This document shows, piece by piece, positions 6,749-10,105 of a DNA stretch of 10,105 nucleotides; positions within the stretch are counted from its first letter, which is position 1, and each line of letters starts with the position of its first letter. The translations under genes and the position numbers were made by a program. The DNA is taken from assembly GCA_001689495.1 (NCBI GenBank), contig LUJS01000038.1, forward strand, positions 1 to 10,105, given 5' to 3'. Source of the DNA: Bacteroidales bacterium M8 (GTDB taxonomy: Bacteria; Bacteroidota; Bacteroidia; Bacteroidales; Muribaculaceae). The notes under the pieces are model-generated. The model had not been told where the DNA came from. It saw nothing but the letters and a program-made list of their open reading frames with translations, and did no database searches.

Positions 6749-7350
6749 AAGGTAGTCTCATCATAATCGGATTCTTCATCGCAGGGGCCGTCTGCGGTTA
6801 TGTCGGCATCCTTGACATAGACTGTTTTGGATTCGATGTCAGTTTTCTTGCTCTTGCCATGCTGATATTCTGTGTCGGCATAGGCATAGGCCGCGACTTG
6901 CCGAATATGCGACACAATCTCAAGGCCCTCGGTCCCAAGATGCTGCTCCTGCCCGTTGCTACGATTCTCGGCACGCTGGCCGGATGCGCCGTGGTGTCCC
7001 TCTTCATGCCGTGGCGACGGCTGACCGATCTCCTCGCCATAGGGTCGGGATTCGGCTATTACTCGCTCTCAAGCATCCTCATAACCGAATATCGCGGCGT
7101 CGAGCTGGGCACCATAGCCCTGTTGGCCAATATCGTCAGGGAAATCATAACCCTTGTCGGCGCACCACTGTTGTGCCGAATCTTCGGCCCCCTCGCGCCC
7201 ATATCTTCGGGCGGAGCGACCTCGATGGACACCACATTGCCCATCATCACATCAGTCTCCGGCAAGCAGTTCTCGGTCCTCTCAGTCTATCACGGCTTCA
7301 TCGTCGACTTCACCGTCCCCTTCCTCGTCACCCTCTTCTGCAGCCTTTAG
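6745..7350 (+). CDS. lysO: LysO lysine exporter, C-terminal part (split gene)
   Basis: The protein has 201 residues and is mostly hydrophobic, with about five to six membrane segments. Family hallmarks are SGFGYYSLSS (101-110), ANIVRE (128-133), GGATSMDTTLP (156-166) and HGF (183-185) near the C-terminus. These identify the core of LysO, which exports L-lysine (and toxic analogues such as thialysine in E. coli) across the inner membrane. Together with the 97-residue upstream product it adds up to 298 residues, almost exactly one full LysO. The ATGA overlap shows tight coupling. The split looks genuine rather than a sequencing error, because each part starts and ends cleanly in its own frame. 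No terminator with a clear T run follows. Confidence 0.88.
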   Translation: MKGSLIIIGFFIAGAVCGYVGILDIDCFGFDVSFLALAMLIFCVGIGIGRDLPNMRHNLKALGPKMLLLPVATILGTLAGCAVVSLFMPWRRLTDLLAIGSGFGYYSLSSILITEYRGVELGTIALLANIVREIITLVGAPLLCRIFGPLAPISSGGATSMDTTLPIITSVSGKQFSVLSVYHGFIVDFTVPFLVTLFCSL

Positions 7351-7482
7351 GGAGTATCTCTCTTTATACTAAACCAAGCCCCCGACGCTGTCTATGTGTG
7401 ATTTAACACCAAATTCAGTGAATGGTTAGAGATTGCAACTTATCTGCGGGTCAGTTTGTTATGTATAGTAAATATCAAGACT

Positions 7483-7656
7483 ATGGCATACGGAATATTT
7501 CTTACAGTCTTAACAGCTATCATCGTAACTTTTTTGGGAGTTGGGATAGCTGATTCGGAATGGCTCAAAAAGCGAGTTCATTACCGCTTCGCACGATACC
7601 TAATCGGGTTAATCATCGCGCTTGTCATTTTCTGTCCTCTTTACCTCGGAATATGA
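7483..7656 (+). CDS. Small two-helix membrane protein, unknown function
   Basis: The predicted peptide has 57 residues from the first ATG. Two hydrophobic stretches (about 4-22 and 39-55) are separated by a charged, basic segment (DSEWLKKRVHYRFARY). The shape suggests a helical hairpin in the inner membrane with the basic loop in the cytoplasm. I do not recognise a family. A TTG at 7456 would add nine residues but gives a less natural N-terminus. No promoter of the TAnnTTTG type is obvious upstream, and the ORF is short, so its reality rests mainly on the clean two-helix pattern. It begins the AT-richer part of the window and converges on the receptor-like gene. Confidence 0.5.
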   Translation: MAYGIFLTVLTAIIVTFLGVGIADSEWLKKRVHYRFARYLIGLIIALVIFCPLYLGI

Positions 7657-7676
7657 GTACATTACCCCTTATCATC

Positions 7677-7720
7677 AGACAACCCCGACATCACTGCCGG
7701 AGTTGTCTGCCTTCTTGCAT
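7677..7720. terminator. Probable terminator between convergent genes
   Basis: AGACAAC (7677-7683) and GTTGTCT (7702-7708) pair, with an inner CCG/CGG (7685-7687 and 7698-7700). The hairpin lies between the stop codons of two convergent genes. The flanking tails are only moderately T-rich on either strand, so strength is uncertain. Confidence 0.55.
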
Positions 7721-7737
7721 GTATAATTAAACTATTT

Positions 7738-9738
7738 TTATTTCAATATAGCGCTCTCTGCAGATCCTGATCCACTTACTTCATTGTTGCGGTCAACCGT
7801 TTTACCATATCCAAAAGTATATGTGGCAGAAATTGAAAACCGCATGTGCTTGTCGGGACTGTAAACATATTTACGCATAGAGTAGTATTCTCCTGACAGA
7901 GTCTGTCGGGTTGATTCCCAGTTTGAGCGTAGGAAATTGTTTGCAGTCGCTGAAAGGTTCCATACTCCATTACCCCAGCCAATCTCAATATTATATTGCG
8001 AGGGTTCGTAAACCTCCATTCCACTTTGTTCTTCAAGATTATAATTTGGTGTTTTATAGAATCCTGATACATAGAAGTTCTTAAAATAATATGAGAGATT
8101 AAGACTACAAATAAACTCATTTCGGGTCAGAGCGTATTCGTCTGTGGTTTTCTTAAACCATATCTGGGGACTTACCTTTGCAACCAAATTACCATTAAGG
8201 AATCTGGCGGAAGCACTTACTATGATAGCTCCGTTCCGGTGGCTGCCGTTGTTGATATATTGTCTCAACATTGTTCCGTCAGGACCCGACGGAGAATAAT
8301 AAGAAACTCTGCGATTGTTAAGCCATGCATAGATACCGACTGCTGCAATTTGCCATTTGTTTGAGATAAGCCACAGGTATTGAAAGTTGGCATTCTGGTT
8401 AAGAGTGTTTTTAAGATCCGGATTGCCTTGATACCATAGAAGTTCATCTTGTTGCAGCCGGTTAGGACTTTTTTCCATCGCACTCGGTACATCTTCATTT
8501 ATATTGTAAGCGAGAGACAGCTGCATCCTGTCGGCAGGATTGTATGAAGCATATACTGAGGCATTAGGATATGATTTGTTTAATCTATTCCCCGATATGC
8601 TATTCCGTTCCCAGTTCCAGCCAAAATCTATACCAGCCTGCCATTTATCATAAAAAATGTCATAATGAGTACCAACACGGTAGTTCGATACTATATATTT
8701 CTGTCTGGATTGTGAATCACCGAAATAATGGATATTGTCTTTCAACCAGTTGGCACTTCCGAAAAAGGATAGCGAATTATGGCCGTTTATATTCCATGCC
8801 AGTGTTGGCGCGAATATCCCGTTGTAGGATTTTTCAGAGGCATTGTTTACTATTTCCAAGCCGTCATCTATCGAGTAATCAGAATTATTTTTATTATTCC
8901 CGTATCTGAACATTGCATACATGGAAAGGGATAGATTACGAGGCAGAACGAAAAAATAATCTCCGGTATATGTGAAGGTCATATTGTTCCCCCACGTATT
9001 GGCCCTTGATTCAGAGCCATTGAACAATTCCGATGAATATTTAAGACTGTTGAATTGTTCGCTCACTGGAGTTTTTGAGTAATTCACTCCAACAACATTG
9101 GATATCTGGATTTTTTCTTTGTTGTATAACGCTCTGAATGAAACATCATTGATGTTATTGCGAAATTTTGAAGCGTCAGTTTCGGTAGTACGCTCGACAT
9201 TCATTGGGCCGTTCCCAAACAAGTCTGTAAAACGGAATTTCTCAATTGTGGAAACACCGTTGTGTCTGTTTGTCATATAATACTCCCGGGCATATATGTC
9301 GAATGTCATCGCCTTATATGTCATTTTGGAATATAAATATGCTTCTGTCCGGTTTACGCCGAAACTCTTGTCTGCATTGATTTTGGTATATCCCCCCCAC
9401 TCATATTTCTGCATGATGAAATTGATGGCATATCGGGCGTTCTGAAAACGGGGATCACTTGGATAATGATAATACTCCACCTTTTTGACATCGGTAGTCT
9501 TCATTCCCTGCAAATCCTCTTTTGTTGCCAGAACATAATCTATAAAGATAGATACATTCTCACCAGCCGCAGTCCTGACTGCATTGGAGACGGGGTCAAT
9601 ATCAATCTCAGGGATTGACATCAGACCAAGCAGGGAAACAGCATTTTGCGCGGCATTTTTTTGATTTTTTCCGGGGAGATACGTGGATGATTTGGCTGAA
9701 GTCCTTTGCATGTCTGCTTCTACCACTATTTCATCCAA
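7738..9738 (-). CDS. 5'-truncated TonB-dependent-receptor-like outer-membrane beta-barrel protein
   Basis: About 666 residues are readable. The N-terminal part (LDEIVVEADMQRTS, then ENVSIFIDYVL, DVKKVEYYHYPSDPRF, AINFIMQ) is a TonB-receptor plug-like region. The rest has alternating aromatic and polar strands typical of an outer-membrane barrel, ending in FSISATYTFGYGK and a SAILK tail known from Bacteroidota receptors of this type. Such proteins normally begin with a signal peptide, sometimes followed by a carboxypeptidase-regulatory-like domain. Here the frame stays open upstream to about 9951 with no ATG, and the translated extension (proline- and basic-rich) has no hydrophobic signal. The position given is a TTG; the first ATG is internal (9711). 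I therefore judge it a pseudogene or silent cassette. Codon use is AT-richer than in the left genes, which suggests separate acquisition. Confidence 0.78.
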   Translation of the reverse strand: MDEIVVEADMQRTSAKSSTYLPGKNQKNAAQNAVSLLGLMSIPEIDIDPVSNAVRTAAGENVSIFIDYVLATKEDLQGMKTTDVKKVEYYHYPSDPRFQNARYAINFIMQKYEWGGYTKINADKSFGVNRTEAYLYSKMTYKAMTFDIYAREYYMTNRHNGVSTIEKFRFTDLFGNGPMNVERTTETDASKFRNNINDVSFRALYNKEKIQISNVVGVNYSKTPVSEQFNSLKYSSELFNGSESRANTWGNNMTFTYTGDYFFVLPRNLSLSMYAMFRYGNNKNNSDYSIDDGLEIVNNASEKSYNGIFAPTLAWNINGHNSLSFFGSANWLKDNIHYFGDSQSRQKYIVSNYRVGTHYDIFYDKWQAGIDFGWNWERNSISGNRLNKSYPNASVYASYNPADRMQLSLAYNINEDVPSAMEKSPNRLQQDELLWYQGNPDLKNTLNQNANFQYLWLISNKWQIAAVGIYAWLNNRRVSYYSPSGPDGTMLRQYINNGSHRNGAIIVSASARFLNGNLVAKVSPQIWFKKTTDEYALTRNEFICSLNLSYYFKNFYVSGFYKTPNYNLEEQSGMEVYEPSQYNIEIGWGNGVWNLSATANNFLRSNWESTRQTLSGEYYSMRKYVYSPDKHMRFSISATYTFGYGKTVDRNNEVSGSGSAESAILK

Positions 9739-9745
9739 ATAGTGG
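9723..9745. repeat. Perfect 9-bp inverted repeat at broken gene start
   Basis: Arms CCACTATTT (9723-9731) and AAATAGTGG (9737-9745) are exact complements around a 5-nt centre. It lies inside the coding frame of the receptor-like gene (residues HYLDEIVV) and directly abuts a second inverted repeat at 9746. Confidence 0.85.
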
Positions 9746-9768
9746 GATGAGGTAATTGTATCCTCATC
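9746..9768. repeat. 7-bp inverted repeat adjoining the first
   Basis: Arms GATGAGG (9746-9752) and CCTCATC (9762-9768) flank a 9-nt centre. It begins at the base after the 9723-9745 repeat, and both span 23 bp, so the pair forms two back-to-back hairpins of the same length. Confidence 0.75.
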
Positions 9769-9780
9769 TAATGTCTGTCC

Positions 9781-10105
9781 CGAGTATGGGGCACAAAACG
9801 AAGCGTTTGAGGGAGAGGTCGGCGGTTTTGGGTGGAATGCTTTGAGATTGCGAGAGTTACGGGGTCGAGGGTGTGGGAGGCCAAAAAAAACGAAGTGTTT
9901 ACATTGCTTTAATTTCGGTTTAATTTTCGGCTCCGCAAGTTTACACGAGGCTTACATGGTGCGCTTCATCGACGTGTGGCGGTTTACATCACCGGTTCCG
10001 GCGGTCGAGCGGTGGTTGGAGGTCGGCTATGCGCCGATTATTTTGTGCTGGTTCTCGATTTTGCAATGCTCAAAAAGTTGCAAATAGCGGTTATTTGTGT
10101 ATATT
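9781..10105. other. Gene-free end region with short repeats
   Basis: No credible coding sequence is seen on either strand. The only sizeable plus-strand frame (from a TTG at 9842) has no recognisable domain, is cysteine- and arginine-rich, and looks random. The region holds a 14-bp direct repeat with one mismatch (9795-9808 and 9887-9900). The first copy contains the palindrome AAACG-aag-CGTTT. It also holds four GTTTACA-like heptamers (9897-9988) and a terminal inverted repeat CAAATA/TATTTG (10081-10097). There is no sign of the missing receptor N-terminus. Confidence 0.6.
9897..9988 (+). repeat. Four GTTTACA-type heptamers in helical phase
   Basis: GTTTACA occurs at 9897-9903, 9939-9945 and 9982-9988, and GCTTACA at 9950-9956. 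The start-to-start distances are 42, 11 and 32 bp, close to 4, 1 and 3 turns of B-DNA, so all four would face the same side. This is compatible with an operator array for an unknown protein, but no function can be read from the sequence. Confidence 0.6.

Noticed and set aside
7346..7375. AGTAT/ATACT hairpin just after the lysO stop codon as a terminator
   Set aside because: The stem is only five A/T-rich pairs and is followed by A residues rather than T on the plus strand, so it is too weak to call.
7411..7475. Sequence resembling part of a tRNA (TGGTTAGAG, then a TTGCA/TGCGG stem)
   Set aside because: The possible anticodon loop lacks U33 and there is no T arm or acceptor stem. It could at most be a decayed fragment, so it is not annotated as a tRNA or attachment site.
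9842..10087. Plus-strand frame of 81 residues starting at TTG
   Set aside because: It has a non-ATG start, no domain or membrane pattern, and odd cysteine- and arginine-rich composition. It overlaps the repeat-rich gene-free region, so it is probably chance.
9723..10097. CRISPR array or insertion-sequence end
   Set aside because: The repeats are too short and irregular for CRISPR. No transposase frame, matched terminal inverted repeats or target duplication could be found.

Overview
The window looks like the chromosome of a member of the Bacteroidales (Bacteroidota). The gene families fit this: a secreted GH36 alpha-galactosidase, a CBM48-CE1-type esterase, a LysO exporter encoded as two genes, and an outer-membrane beta-barrel receptor ending in a 'SAILK' tail. 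Shine-Dalgarno sequences are absent, and there are repeated promoters of the Bacteroides type (TTG-like -33 box, about 19 bp, TAnnTTTG -7 box). The fairly high G+C of the left 7.3 kb suggests a Muribaculaceae-like organism, but that is inference.

Layout. Positions 75-490 hold a tandem duplication of a complete tRNA-Glu(CTC) transcription unit on the minus strand; each copy has its own promoter and intrinsic terminator. Positions 553-2841 (minus) hold a monocistronic exported alpha-galactosidase with a strong terminator and a promoter. Reading away from it on the plus strand, 3058-5351 is a probable three-gene operon: a sigma-70-family (ECF-like) factor, a FlaR-type P-loop kinase overlapping it by 4 bp, and a secreted esterase. 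The operon ends in a hairpin shared with a convergent LacX-type aldose epimerase (5423-6304, minus), which has a near-consensus promoter. Positions 6455-7350 (plus) encode the two halves of the lysine exporter LysO, overlapping by 4 bp and also behind a near-consensus promoter.

From about 7360 to 9780 the DNA becomes visibly AT-richer. It carries a small predicted membrane protein (7483-7656) and, converging on it, a receptor-like outer-membrane beta-barrel gene (7738-9738, minus) that has lost its ATG and signal-peptide start. Two back-to-back inverted repeats lie exactly at its broken 5' end. The final 325 bp (9781-10105) have no credible gene but contain short repeats, including four near-identical heptamers spaced by whole helical turns.

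The alpha-galactosidase, esterase and epimerase suggest processing of galactoside and acylated plant or host glycans, but no SusC/SusD pair or dedicated sugar regulator is visible, so this is not a classical polysaccharide-utilisation locus. The least ordinary parts are the 5'-truncated receptor with its palindromes and the duplicated tRNA cassette with exactly preserved promoter spacing. No complete, clearly new multi-gene system could be demonstrated.
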